A stretch of 64,000 nt of DNA from JABDIP01 sp965237625. Lineage in GTDB: Bacteria > Pseudomonadota > Alphaproteobacteria > DSM-16000 > Inquilinaceae. The notes beneath the pieces were generated by a model, which saw only the letters and a program-made list of their open reading frames with translations, was not told the DNA's origin and did not search any database. The stretch lies in contig CBDEGD010000031.1 of the NCBI GenBank assembly GCA_965237625.1, positions 59,894-123,893 of the forward strand, in the 5' to 3' direction. Positions 35,932-44,483 of this stretch are shown piece by piece; positions within the stretch are counted from its first letter, which is position 1, and every line of letters starts with the position of its first letter. A program made the translations under genes and the position numbers.

Positions 35932-37041
35932 ATGACCGATACTAGATCGAATGGCGTTGCGGCGGCCGAGATCGTCCTGCCCTGTACGGAGCTGGCGGAT
36001 ACCCTGCCATTCTTCACCAAGCGGTTGGGATTCCGGACCGATGCGATTTTTCCCGCCGACGATCCGGCGGTGGCGGTGATCTCCGGATTCGGTCTGCGAA
36101 TTCGTCTCGTGCGGGGCGGGGAAGGCTCGCCCGGCGTCGTTCGTCTGCACTGCACGAAGCCTGCCCAGATCGTCGATGGTGCGACCGAATTGACCGCGCC
36201 GAACGGCACCAGGATCGAAATCGTCGAAGCGGACCCGCCGCTCGAGTTGCCGCCGGTCGCGCAATCCTTCGTGCTCAACAAGGTCGGCGATGCCGGCGGG
36301 GATGCGTGGGGCGTCGGCCGGGCCGGGATGGGCTATCGCGACCTGATCGCCAACCGTCAGGGCGGCCGCTTCATCGCCTCTCATATCCGCATCACCGAGG
36401 GCGGGCCGGTGCCGGACATGGTGCACTTCCACAAGGTGCGCTTTCAGATGATCTACTGCTATCGCGGCTGGGTCGATCTGCTCTATGAGGATCAGGGGCC
36501 GCTGTTCCGCATGTCGGCGGGCGATTGCGTGCTGCAGCCGCCGGAAATCCGCCACCGTGTGGTGGAGAGTTCGGCGGGGCTGGAGGTGATCGAGATCGGC
36601 TGCCCGGCCGACCACATCACCTGCATCGACCATGATCTGGAATTGCCGACACCGGACCTGAAACCGGACCGCGATTTCTGCGGCCAGCGTTTCGTCCGCC
36701 ACCGGCTGGATCAGGCCAGTTGGCAGCCCTGGCGCTTCGACGGCATCGAGGCCCGCGACATCGGCATCGGCGCGGCCACCGACGGGCTGGCGGGCGCCCA
36801 GGTGCTGCGCTTCAACGGCACGGAGACGATGCCGACGCATCGCCATGAGGGGGAGTTCGTCTTCCAGTTCGTGTTGAAGGGCTCGGCGACACTGGAGGCA
36901 GAGGGGCAGGGATCGAATGCGCTGTCCGCGGGCGATAGCTTCGTGATCCCGAGCGGCATGGTATTTGGGCTCAACGGCTGTTCGGACGATCTGGAGTTAC
37001 TGGAGGTGGCATTGCCCGCGGAATACCGGACTTTGTCGTAG
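35932..37041 (+). CDS. VOC-cupin-cupin fusion protein
   Basis: This is a 369-residue protein with three fused beta domains. Residues about 10-100 form a VOC half ('AAAEIVLPCTELADTLPFFT', ending 'APNGTRIEIVEADPP'). Residues about 145-235 are a cupin ('HIRITEGGPVPDMVHFHKVR', 'GDCVLQPPEIRHRVVESS'). Residues about 280-365 are a second cupin ('TMPTHRHEGEFVFQFVLKGS', 'AGDSFVIPSGMVFGLN'). Metal-ligand His/Glu positions are largely present in both cupins (H-x-H in each). GGAAAGAG precedes the ATG. The likely function is metal-dependent chemistry or sensing of a small molecule; I do not know the substrate. It is a lone gene, flanked by repeats downstream. Confidence 0.75.
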   Translation: MTDTRSNGVAAAEIVLPCTELADTLPFFTKRLGFRTDAIFPADDPAVAVISGFGLRIRLVRGGEGSPGVVRLHCTKPAQIVDGATELTAPNGTRIEIVEADPPLELPPVAQSFVLNKVGDAGGDAWGVGRAGMGYRDLIANRQGGRFIASHIRITEGGPVPDMVHFHKVRFQMIYCYRGWVDLLYEDQGPLFRMSAGDCVLQPPEIRHRVVESSAGLEVIEIGCPADHITCIDHDLELPTPDLKPDRDFCGQRFVRHRLDQASWQPWRFDGIEARDIGIGAATDGLAGAQVLRFNGTETMPTHRHEGEFVFQFVLKGSATLEAEGQGSNALSAGDSFVIPSGMVFGLNGCSDDLELLEVALPAEYRTLS

Positions 37042-37099
37042 ACAGGCGCTACGGGACCGTGGTGACGCCACCGATTCCCCTATTGGGCGTCATTTCTGG

Positions 37100-37207
37100 C
37101 GTTGCCATCCTCGCACTTCGACAGGCTCAGGGTGAAGTGTTCTTGAGGGCAATCATTCCACCCAGAAACCCTCACCCTGAGCCTGTCGAAGGGCGAGGAT
37201 GGCAACG
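37100..37207. repeat. PELVEG-type inverted repeat pair, uninterrupted
   Basis: Arms at 37100-37135 and 37171-37207 (CCTCACCCTGAGCCTGTCGA then AGGGCGAGGATGGCAACG) form a long hairpin between convergent genes. It is the intact form of the repeat split by the IS element at 21314-22888. Confidence 0.85.
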
Positions 37208-37269
37208 CCCGCGCGAGTTTTCTGGTTAAGGACAAGGAGTGCCGCGCGTCTCAGCTCTCACCGGCGGCC

Positions 37270-38247
37270 CTAAGAATTGCCGATCAGTATCCCCGCACCA
37301 AGCACCAGCGACCCGCCGAGCACGACCTGCATGGCGGCGCGCCAGAACGGCGTTTCCATCCAGCGCTTCTGGATCCAGGCGATGGCCCAGAGCTCGACGA
37401 AGACGATGGCGAAGGCGAGGGTGGTGGCGATCCAGAAATCCGGGATCAGATAGGGCAGGGCGTGGCCCAGCCCGCCGACCGTCGTCATGATGCCGGACGC
37501 GAAGCCGCGCTTCAGTGGCGAGCCGCGGCCGGAAATCGCGCCATCGTCGGACGCCGCCTCGGTGAATCCCATGGAGATGCCGGCGCCGACCGACGCCGCC
37601 AGGCCGACCAAGAAGGTGGTCCCGGTGTCCTGGGTGGCGAAGGCGGTGGCGAAGATCGGGGCCAGGGTCGACACCGATCCGTCCATCAGGCCGGCCAGCC
37701 CCGGCTGCACCCAGGTCAGGATGAACTGTCGGTGGGCCCGGGCGTCCTCCTCGGCGCGCACATCTTCGGGCAGATGCCGGCTCTCCAGGGCGCTGTTCAG
37801 CTTCATATGGCCGGCTTCCGCCGCCGCCAGATCGCCCAGAAGCTTGCGGGTATCAGCGTCGGTCGATCGCTGCGCCGCGCGGATGTAGAAAGTATGCGCG
37901 GCGCTTTCCATGCCGTCGATTTCGGCCCGGATCCGGTCCACGCCGAGGTTCTCCACCAACCAAACTGGATTGCGGGCATAGAACCCCGCCACATGCTCCC
38001 GGCGGACCAGCGGGATGACATCGCCGAACCGCTTCTTGTGCAAATCGATCAGGCGCTGACGGTGACGGTTCTCCTCCTGGGACATATCGTCGAGCATGTC
38101 GGCGGTTGCCGGGAAGTCGGCGCGCACATGCTCCGCATAGGATTGATAGATCCGGCCGTCATCCTCCTCGGAGGAGATCGCAAGCGCGAGGATTTCCTGC
38201 TCGCTCAGATCCTTGAACCGGCGGCGTCCGGCAAAATTCCCAATCAT
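37270..38247 (-). CDS. mbfA: Membrane-bound ferritin / VIT-type iron exporter MbfA
   Basis: This is a 325-residue fusion of an N-terminal ferritin-like di-iron domain (residues 1-165; Glu/His ligands in 'ISSEEDDGRIYQSYAEH', 'MSQEENRHRQRLIDLH', 'DGMESAAHTFYIRAAQRS' and 'AAAEAGHMKLNSAL') and a C-terminal VIT1/CCC1 membrane domain ('VQPGLAGLMDGSVSTLAPIF', then five helices). Known MbfA proteins of rhizobia export iron and protect against iron and peroxide stress, under control of Irr. I do not see a definite Irr site upstream. Confidence 0.92.
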   Translation of the reverse strand: MIGNFAGRRRFKDLSEQEILALAISSEEDDGRIYQSYAEHVRADFPATADMLDDMSQEENRHRQRLIDLHKKRFGDVIPLVRREHVAGFYARNPVWLVENLGVDRIRAEIDGMESAAHTFYIRAAQRSTDADTRKLLGDLAAAEAGHMKLNSALESRHLPEDVRAEEDARAHRQFILTWVQPGLAGLMDGSVSTLAPIFATAFATQDTGTTFLVGLAASVGAGISMGFTEAASDDGAISGRGSPLKRGFASGIMTTVGGLGHALPYLIPDFWIATTLAFAIVFVELWAIAWIQKRWMETPFWRAAMQVVLGGSLVLGAGILIGNS

Positions 38248-38316
38248 CGATCGCGCCCCCAGTTTTGCGACTCAACCCTGGCTTAGAGTTACACAAGACA
38301 GCGGGGAGGGTCACGG

Positions 38317-39282
38317 TTATGACTGCTGGCTCAACGCCAATGCCGTGTCGTAATCCGCCACCGCCGCGCTGCCTCCAAGCCCGGTGATCGAGTGGGCGGC
38401 GACGGCAGCGCCGAGATGGGCTGCCTCGGCCAGCGGCAGGTCTTTCAGCAGACCGGCGATCAGGCCGGCGACGAAACTATCGCCGGCACCGGTCGTATCG
38501 ACAATCGGGCCTGGGGACGGGATCGCGGGGATTTCGAGGAATGTATCGGCAGACGGGCTCAGCAGCGCACCCTTGTCGCCGAGCTTGACTCCGAGCAGGG
38601 CGTCGGTGCCGCAGGCCCGGTAGGTCTCGATCATCGCTTTTGGGTCGGATTGCCCGGTCTGATTCCGTGCCTCGGCAAGGCTCGGGATATAGAGGTCCAG
38701 ATGGGGCAGGATGACGTCGAGCGGTTGCAGGGATCCGCCGCCATTGGCGGTGTCCAGCGCCGTGCGGCAGCCGGTCTCGCGGATGGCTGCCAGCAGGGTC
38801 GCCAGATCCGATTCCAGATTGGGCAGCAGGTTGTAGTAGCCGAACAATGCGACATTCGCCCTGGCGAACAAATCCATGCAGCCGAGCGCGAATCCTCGGT
38901 CGATCAGCCCGGCGGCTCCAGATTGGTGGATGAAGGTGTGCGCACCGGCGCCGTCGGTCACGACCGCGGTGACATTGGTGCCGATGTCGGGGAGCCGTTT
39001 TACATGGCTTGTGTCCAGCCCCTCGGCCTCAAGCCGGCGGAGGATCAGATCGCCCCACTCATCCTCGCCGATCAGGGTCGCCGCCGCCACCGACAGGCCA
39101 AGGCGGGAAAGAGCGATGCCCGTATTGGGCACGTTGCCGCCGGTCACGGCGCGGATGCTGTCCACGTCGTGTTGTGGGGCAAGCTGGCCCAGCGTCTTGT
39201 CCTGCGGCACCGGATGGATCATCAGATCCACGCCGGTGTAGCCGAAAACCACGCAGTCGAGAGGGCGATCAGCGTCGCTCAT
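38317..39282 (-). CDS. PfkB family carbohydrate kinase
   Basis: This is a 321-residue ribokinase-fold enzyme. It shows the N-terminal 'GGNVPNTGIALSRLGLSVAA' (substrate-side G-G motif), 'LIGEDEWGDLI', and the C-terminal 'VDTTGAGDSFVAGLIAGLLK' with the catalytic Asp. It phosphorylates a sugar or sugar-like alcohol, not identifiable from the sequence. It lies 13 bases after an aldolase-like gene on the same strand, suggesting a short catabolic pathway in which the kinase product, or a derivative, is cleaved. Confidence 0.88.
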   Translation of the reverse strand: MSDADRPLDCVVFGYTGVDLMIHPVPQDKTLGQLAPQHDVDSIRAVTGGNVPNTGIALSRLGLSVAAATLIGEDEWGDLILRRLEAEGLDTSHVKRLPDIGTNVTAVVTDGAGAHTFIHQSGAAGLIDRGFALGCMDLFARANVALFGYYNLLPNLESDLATLLAAIRETGCRTALDTANGGGSLQPLDVILPHLDLYIPSLAEARNQTGQSDPKAMIETYRACGTDALLGVKLGDKGALLSPSADTFLEIPAIPSPGPIVDTTGAGDSFVAGLIAGLLKDLPLAEAAHLGAAVAAHSITGLGGSAAVADYDTALALSQQS

Positions 39283-39295
39283 CGGAGAGTGCCGA

Positions 39296-40270
39296 TCAGT
39301 TCCCCTTCAGCACCGCCTCGGTGATCTCAAGATCGGCCTCCAGCGCCAGATTTGGCTCGATATCGTGCGATTGAAGCTCGCCGTGATAGGCGCGGACCGC
39401 CTCCTCGCTGGAAACATCCCCCTCGACCACCCGGCGCATCAGGGAGACCAGCGCGGCCGGCGCTTCCGCCAAATTGATCTTGCGGCCGAACAGGGCGACC
39501 CGGCCGCCATACTTCTCGGCCTGGCGGACCAGTTCGAAGGTGTCCCGTGTGGTGCCCTTGCCGCCGCCGAGAATGCCGATGATCAGCCCGGAGGGATCGT
39601 AGGAGGCCAACTCCTCAAGCGCGCGCGGGCCGTTATAGACCGCCTTCAGGAACATCGGCCGGTCGGCCGCTGCGACGCCGGCCAGGGTCCGCACGATGCA
39701 ATCGTTGATGTAGAAGGGCAGGTCTTCCTCGGCCATGCCGATGTCGAAGGACGGGTTGAACACCTCCAGGAAATACCGCATCGGGGTGTCGGCCAGCTCC
39801 TCGCGGAACAGGGCGTATGATTCCAGGGTCGAGAGATCGTGGTCGACCTCGTTGCAGAAGGTGATCGCATAGAGGCCCAGATCGGAGACTGCCCCGGCGC
39901 GGTCCAGATCGGCGGTGCGGAAGGGCCGCGCCGGGCCGCCCTTGTAGTCGCCCTGGCGCTGGGACCAGATATCGGTGCTGTCGTTCAGCCGCACCGCCGC
40001 GGTCACCGGCGTGCCCTCCAGCGTGCCATCGCCCACCAGTACCTCGGCCGAAGACACCGACATCAGCATCACATCGAGCAGATCGCTGGCCACCATGTCG
40101 CGCATGTTCTGCAGGTACTCCGCCCGGGACTTGAAGCCGCCGCCGGGCCGCGGGCCGGGCGCTGTCAAGCCGAACCCCATGTCGCCATCCTTGGCGTCGG
40201 CGATGATGAAATCCTTCGGCGTATAGCTGCCGTTACGGACCCGCTCCAACTTCTCGTCCAGGCGCTTCAT
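39296..40270 (-). CDS. Putative class I aldolase-like protein
   Basis: This is a 324-residue cytoplasmic protein that looks like a TIM barrel. 'DRPMFLKAVYNGPRALEELA' places a Lys where DeoC/LacD/DhnA-type aldolases carry the Schiff-base Lys, and 'IIGILGGGKGTTRDTFELVR' with 'GGRVALFGRKINLAEAP' resembles the phosphate-binding strands 7 and 8. The N-terminus ('RVRNGSYTPKDFIIADAKDG') is not typical of a named family. It is first in an operon with the PfkB kinase. Aldolase function is inferred from these patterns and context only. Confidence 0.6.
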   Translation of the reverse strand: MKRLDEKLERVRNGSYTPKDFIIADAKDGDMGFGLTAPGPRPGGGFKSRAEYLQNMRDMVASDLLDVMLMSVSSAEVLVGDGTLEGTPVTAAVRLNDSTDIWSQRQGDYKGGPARPFRTADLDRAGAVSDLGLYAITFCNEVDHDLSTLESYALFREELADTPMRYFLEVFNPSFDIGMAEEDLPFYINDCIVRTLAGVAAADRPMFLKAVYNGPRALEELASYDPSGLIIGILGGGKGTTRDTFELVRQAEKYGGRVALFGRKINLAEAPAALVSLMRRVVEGDVSSEEAVRAYHGELQSHDIEPNLALEADLEITEAVLKGN

Positions 40271-40508
40271 GACCGCCGTTCCTCCGCAGTTAAACGATTA
40301 ATCCCAAGATTCACCCAGCGATGATCGCATTGCAAGGATTCAGATTGCTGGCGGACCGAACAGTTGTGCGCCATGTCCGTCGATTTCCGCCGGCCACCCA
40401 AATCCCCTTTGATAGGCGATCGCGCTCGATTTTCGCGGCCCGGGTTAAGTGCTGGTATAAGGCATGGACTTATCCGGCAATTTTGGAAGAGATTGGAGTG
40501 TCACGCCC

Positions 40509-40820
40509 ATGTTCCGCAAATCCGCAGTCCGCGCCAATTCTCTGTCGGTTCCGCCGATGGCTGAGCAGGTTCCGGATGCCATGGAAGTGCTGAGGGTCTG
40601 GACCAGTCCTTCCGGTCCGGTGCAGGTCACTCTGCGAACGACCTGGGAAGATCCCGGTGCCTGGGGATTGCTGCTCGTTGACATCGCTCGACATGCTGTC
40701 CAGGCCTATGCCCGTGACGGCGTCGATCAACAGGAGGCACTGGAACGAATCCGGCACCTGTGGGCTGCTGAGACCGAAAGTCCCACCGACGATCCGGTTG
40801 ACCTCACGCCAAATGCCTGA
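40509..40820 (+). CDS. DUF5076 family protein
   Basis: This is a 103-residue protein containing 'EVLRVWTSPSGPVQVTLRTT' and 'DPGAWGLLLVDIARHAVQAY', the conserved core of DUF5076, an alphaproteobacterial family of unknown function. The Met at 40509 is taken because the family core follows closely and GGAG lies upstream; an earlier in-frame Met exists at 40464. It stands alone between an aldolase-like gene and a deacetylase-like gene. Confidence 0.75.
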   Translation: MFRKSAVRANSLSVPPMAEQVPDAMEVLRVWTSPSGPVQVTLRTTWEDPGAWGLLLVDIARHAVQAYARDGVDQQEALERIRHLWAAETESPTDDPVDLTPNA

Positions 40821-40931
40821 GGCATCCCTGCGATTTTCGGCATCTCCGGGAAGGGAATTCTCGCCGAACGGCATTATCGAGCGAAGTCATGAGCCGTTGA
40901 CGCCACCGACGCCGCACTCTAGCTCCACTCC

Positions 40932-42035
40932 ATGGCGCCCATCCCACGTTTCATCGGCAGCGAGATCTATCGCGCTTCCAGCTACGGCCGGAAGCACCCG
41001 CTGGCGATCCCCAGGGTGTCGACGGCGATCGATCTCTCGCGGGCGATGGCTTGGCTTCCGGATGCCCAGTATGTCGATAGCCCGATGGCGACCCCGGAGC
41101 AGCTCGCTCGGTTCCACGACCCGGACTACATAGCCGCGATCCAGGATGCCGAGCGCGACCAGCGGCTCGATGCGGAGCGTCGGGCCCGGCACAACATCGG
41201 CAAGATCGACAACCCGATCTTCCCGGAGATTTTCCGCCGTCCGGCGACCGCCGCTGGGGGATCGATCCTGGCCGCCGAACTGCTGGCAGACGGCGGGATC
41301 GTCTACAGCCCGGCCGGTGGCACCCATCACGGGCGGCCGGACCGGGCCAGCGGCTTCTGCTATTTCAACGACCCGGCGCTGGGCATCCTGGCGATGCTGG
41401 ATCATGGGCTGGAGCGGATCTACTACGTCGACGTGGACGCCCATCACGGCGACGGGGTGCAGGACGCCTTCGCCGAGGATGACCGGGTGCTGACCGTTTC
41501 GGTGCATGAGGGCGCGCGCTGGCCCTATACGGGGGCGGCGGCGGACCGGGCCGGCGGCATGGCGCGCAATCTGCCGGTGCCCGAGGGCCTCAACGACAGC
41601 GAGATGGATGTGATCCTGGAGCGGGTATTGCTGCCGCTTGGCGAGGCGTTCCGGCCCGAGGCGGTGGTGCTGCAATGCGGCGCCGACGCGCTGGCCGATG
41701 ATCCGCTGAGCCGGCTGGCTTTGTCGAACGGCGCTCTTTGGCGGGTGGTATCGGCGATGCGCGATCTGGCGCCGCGCTGTCTCGTGCTGGGCGGTGGCGG
41801 CTACAACCCGTGGACCGTCGGCCGCTGCTGGGCCGGGGTGTGGGCCGTGCTGAATGGTATCGAGCCGCCCGAACGGGCGCCGGCAGCGGAGCCGGTGCTG
41901 CGGGCGTTGCGTTGGCACCGGGCCGCCGGCAGGAACCCGCCCGACCGTTGGATGACCACCATCGCCGACCGTCCCAATGCAGGACCGGTACGCGATGAAA
42001 TCCTGTCGGTGATCGAGCGCACGTTGCGGTTATGA
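40932..42035 (+). CDS. Histone deacetylase/AcuC family protein
   Basis: This is a 367-residue protein of the arginase/deacetylase superfamily. The zinc-hydrolase signature is intact: 'GGTHHGRPDRASGFCYFNDP' (charge-relay His pair), 'YYVDVDAHHGDGVQDAF' (Asp and His zinc ligands), 'LQCGADALADDPLSRLALS' (second Asp) and 'LVLGGGGYNPWTVGRCW' (catalytic Tyr). AcuC relatives remove acetyl groups from acetyl-CoA synthetase; others act on acetylated polyamines. The sequence is of the class I/AcuC kind. Substrate uncertain. Confidence 0.85.
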   Translation: MAPIPRFIGSEIYRASSYGRKHPLAIPRVSTAIDLSRAMAWLPDAQYVDSPMATPEQLARFHDPDYIAAIQDAERDQRLDAERRARHNIGKIDNPIFPEIFRRPATAAGGSILAAELLADGGIVYSPAGGTHHGRPDRASGFCYFNDPALGILAMLDHGLERIYYVDVDAHHGDGVQDAFAEDDRVLTVSVHEGARWPYTGAAADRAGGMARNLPVPEGLNDSEMDVILERVLLPLGEAFRPEAVVLQCGADALADDPLSRLALSNGALWRVVSAMRDLAPRCLVLGGGGYNPWTVGRCWAGVWAVLNGIEPPERAPAAEPVLRALRWHRAAGRNPPDRWMTTIADRPNAGPVRDEILSVIERTLRL

Positions 42036-42222
42036 GCGGCAAGGACCGCGGTGCCCACCATCGGCCGTGTCGGCGATAGGAAGGCGACGCATGATGGGCA
42101 GCGATGGCGGCGAGTTGCTGATCCCGGACTTCATCGCCCATACGATCGGCATCGCCGTCTTGCAGCCACGGTCGGTGATGTATAGTGACGGCTCATCGAA
42201 ACCGAGACCCCGCCGGATCACC

Positions 42223-42681
42223 ATGAACCGACTGTTCGCACCGATCTTTCTCGCCTTGCTGCTGCTCGCGCCGCCCTGGAGCGCTCCGGCTTCTGCCCAG
42301 GAGACCTCGGAGCTCTGGATCGATACGGCGGCCGGACCGCGATACCGGTTTGAAATCGAGTTGGCCGTGACACCGCAGCAGCAAGCCACCGGCCTGATGA
42401 ACCGTCCCGAGATGGCCGCCGATGCCGGCATGCTGTTCGTCTTCGAGCCGGAGCGGCCGGTCTCCTTCTGGATGAAGAACACGTTGATCTCGCTCGACAT
42501 GCTGTTCGTCGGCGCCGATGGCCGGATCGTCAATATCGGCGCGCGGACAGAGCCGCTTTCACTCGCGTCGGTTCCATCGGACGGGCCGGTCGGGGCGGTG
42601 CTGGAGATCAATGGCGGCCTGTCTGCGATGCTCGGTATCCGTCCCGGCGACAAGATCGTGCATCCGGCGTTCCCGGAGTAG
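42223..42681 (+). CDS. DUF192 family exported protein
   Basis: This is a 152-residue protein with a signal peptide ('MNRLFAPIFLALLLLAPPWS' then APASAQ) and a DUF192 domain: 'ELAVTPQQQATGLMNRPEMA', 'MLFVFEPERPVSFWMKNTLI', 'LDMLFVGADGRIVNIGARTE' and 'AVLEINGGLSAMLGIRPGDK'. The function of DUF192 is not established. The Met at 42223 fits the signal peptide. A decayed second copy of its 3' end lies just downstream at 42817-42960. Confidence 0.88.
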   Translation: MNRLFAPIFLALLLLAPPWSAPASAQETSELWIDTAAGPRYRFEIELAVTPQQQATGLMNRPEMAADAGMLFVFEPERPVSFWMKNTLISLDMLFVGADGRIVNIGARTEPLSLASVPSDGPVGAVLEINGGLSAMLGIRPGDKIVHPAFPE

Positions 42682-42703
42682 TCGCGCGTGCTCATCCGGG
42701 CCG

Positions 42704-42829
42704 CTACCGTTTCCGCGCCAGCGTCAGGCCGTCGCCGATCGGGACCAAGCTCAGATCGATCCGCTCGTCCGTGTGCAGCGCCGCGTTGAGGTCCCGGATG
42801 GCCACCGTGCCGGTGCCGGTATTGGTGCC
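42704..42829 (-). pseudogene. O-methyltransferase relic, C-terminal end
   Basis: Minus-strand translation gives 'TVAIRDLNAALHTDERIDLS' then 'LVPIGDGLTLARKR' and a stop. This is nearly identical to the C-terminus of the O-methyltransferase at 44484-45152 ('TVAIRELNAALHTDDRIDLS'). Only about 40 codons remain; upstream the match stops abruptly where a DUF192 relic begins. Confidence 0.88.
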
Positions 42830-42960
42830 CGCACCGAGCCGCTCTCGCGAGCCTAGGTACCGTCGGACGGGCCGGTGCGGGCGGTATGGGAGATCAATGA
42901 CGGGCTGTCGGCGATGCTGGGCATCCGACCGGGGGACATGGTCACGTGTGCCGCGTTCAT
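42817..42960 (+). pseudogene. DUF192 relic, C-terminal end
   Basis: The plus strand encodes 'IGARTEPLSRA', a TAG stop, then 'VPSDGPVRAVWEINDGLSAM' and 'LGIRPGD', matching the end of the intact DUF192 gene ('IGARTEPLSLASVPSDGPVG', 'AVLEINGGLSAMLGIRPGDK'). The in-frame stop and missing N-terminus show that it is dead. It abuts the O-methyltransferase relic. Confidence 0.88.
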
Positions 42961-43080
42961 GCAAGAGGGCGCGCATGACGCCGCCTTCGATTGTGCCACC
43001 TTAAGGCTTGTTCAACCAAATCTAGCGAAATTGCCTACCCTCGGGTCGCCTGTCCTGTTGAGTCCACCGATCGCAACGCC

Positions 43081-44481
43081 ATGGCAGTCAAGAAATCTCC
43101 GCCAGGACACCTCATCTTTGTGGGCCTGACGCTCGCGATCTTGCTGGTGTTCCCGATCGGTTCCAAGCTGCTCGACAGGTGGCTTCCGATATCCCGGCCT
43201 GACCCGCATCCTTCTGTTGTGACCTTCCTCAACTGGGCGTCGGCATATGTCGACGATGACCAGCCGCAGGCGGATATCCAGAGGTACGAGGACAGTGTTG
43301 CCGTGGTATTCGGCCGGCTGCTGGACGATCACATTGACGCACCGACCGAACGAGACCTGATCGGCGGAGCGGCCGATGGCATCGAGGCTCTGAATCCGGT
43401 GTTTGGTGGTGAATCCGGTCCGGAGCTGGCCGTGGCTGCGATTGACGGCATGATGGCCGGCCTCGGTCCTCATTCGTATTACATCCCGCCGGAAGAGATG
43501 CCCAGTTTTCGTGAGGACATCCGGGGGAACTTTGCCGGGCTGGGCATCGAGCTGACCCAGGAGGGCAGTTTCCTGAGGATCGTCTCGCCCTTTGACGATA
43601 CGCCGGCGTACCGGGCGGAACTCGCGCCGGGCGACCTGATCTCTCATATCGACGGCTTGGACGCCCGGGGCATGACCGTGGACGACGCGGTTGCCGTTCT
43701 GCGCGGCGACGCGGGCAGCGAGGTCACGCTTCGGATTGTGCGAAGCGGGAGCCCGGCATTCGATGTCACCATCACCCGCGACACCATAAGGCTGATCCCA
43801 GTGAAGCACCGCCTGATCGAAGATGTCGGATTTGTGCGCCTTGCATTCCTATCCGGGCGCACGGTCGAGGATGTCGAGGAGGCGATCGAGGCGATCCTAG
43901 AGGAATCCGCCGGGCGCCTGCGCGGTGTCGTGCTGGATCTCCGTCGAAATCCTGGTGGTCTTGTCGATTCGGGGGTGGCGCTGTCGGACCTGCTCCTCGA
44001 CGGCCAAGCGGTGGGGACGCTGCGGCGCAGGCGGTCGGAGGACGATCTGGAGTATTGGGCCGGACCGGGCGACCGGCTTGAAGGCTACCGTCTTGCAGTC
44101 TTGATCGACGCCGGGACCGCCGGAGTCTCGGAATGGGTCGTCGGGTCTTTGCAGGACCACAGCCGCGCGGTCTTGATTGGTGCCCGGACGGCGGGTCACG
44201 GCACGAGGAGCGAGCTTTACGAGCTTGACCAGTATGGTGCGCTGTGGGTGACCAACGCGCGCTATGAGACCCCGACTGGGCGCGTTATCGACGGCGTCGG
44301 CATCATTCCCGACATCCAGATCGGCCCGTCGACGAGCACGGTGGCCGGCTATGGAGATTTCGTCACCGACCGCTGCCTGGGCGCGCATCCGGATGGCGGC
44401 GAGGATGCAGCGCTCGGCTGTGCGCTTGCCTTTTTGCGATCCAGCGATATCGGCCGCCTATATGATCGCCTGCGCGACTGA
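43081..44481 (+). CDS. S41 (CtpA-like) protease homologue lacking the catalytic dyad
   Basis: This is a 466-residue protein with an N-terminal membrane anchor ('HLIFVGLTLAILLVFPIG', residues 10-27), a PDZ domain (about 148-222; 'GLGIELTQEGSFLRIVSPFD', 'APGDLISHIDGLD') and a tail-specific protease domain ('GVVLDLRRNPGGLVDSGVAL'). In active CtpA enzymes the catalytic Ser lies in S-A-S-A-S-E and the Lys 25 residues later in T-F-G-K-G. Here the aligned segments read T-A-G-V-S-E and T-A-G-H-G without gaps, so Ser is Gly348 and Lys is His373. It is therefore probably inactive and may act as a binding protein in the envelope. It sits between a DUF192 relic and an O-methyltransferase, apparently inserted after their duplication. 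Confidence 0.85.
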   Translation: MAVKKSPPGHLIFVGLTLAILLVFPIGSKLLDRWLPISRPDPHPSVVTFLNWASAYVDDDQPQADIQRYEDSVAVVFGRLLDDHIDAPTERDLIGGAADGIEALNPVFGGESGPELAVAAIDGMMAGLGPHSYYIPPEEMPSFREDIRGNFAGLGIELTQEGSFLRIVSPFDDTPAYRAELAPGDLISHIDGLDARGMTVDDAVAVLRGDAGSEVTLRIVRSGSPAFDVTITRDTIRLIPVKHRLIEDVGFVRLAFLSGRTVEDVEEAIEAILEESAGRLRGVVLDLRRNPGGLVDSGVALSDLLLDGQAVGTLRRRRSEDDLEYWAGPGDRLEGYRLAVLIDAGTAGVSEWVVGSLQDHSRAVLIGARTAGHGTRSELYELDQYGALWVTNARYETPTGRVIDGVGIIPDIQIGPSTSTVAGYGDFVTDRCLGAHPDGGEDAALGCALAFLRSSDIGRLYDRLRD

Positions 44482-44483
44482 GG

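Noticed and set aside
38248..38310. Possible Irr (iron control element) site before mbfA
   Set aside because: Only a weak partial similarity was seen; not enough to call without a motif search.
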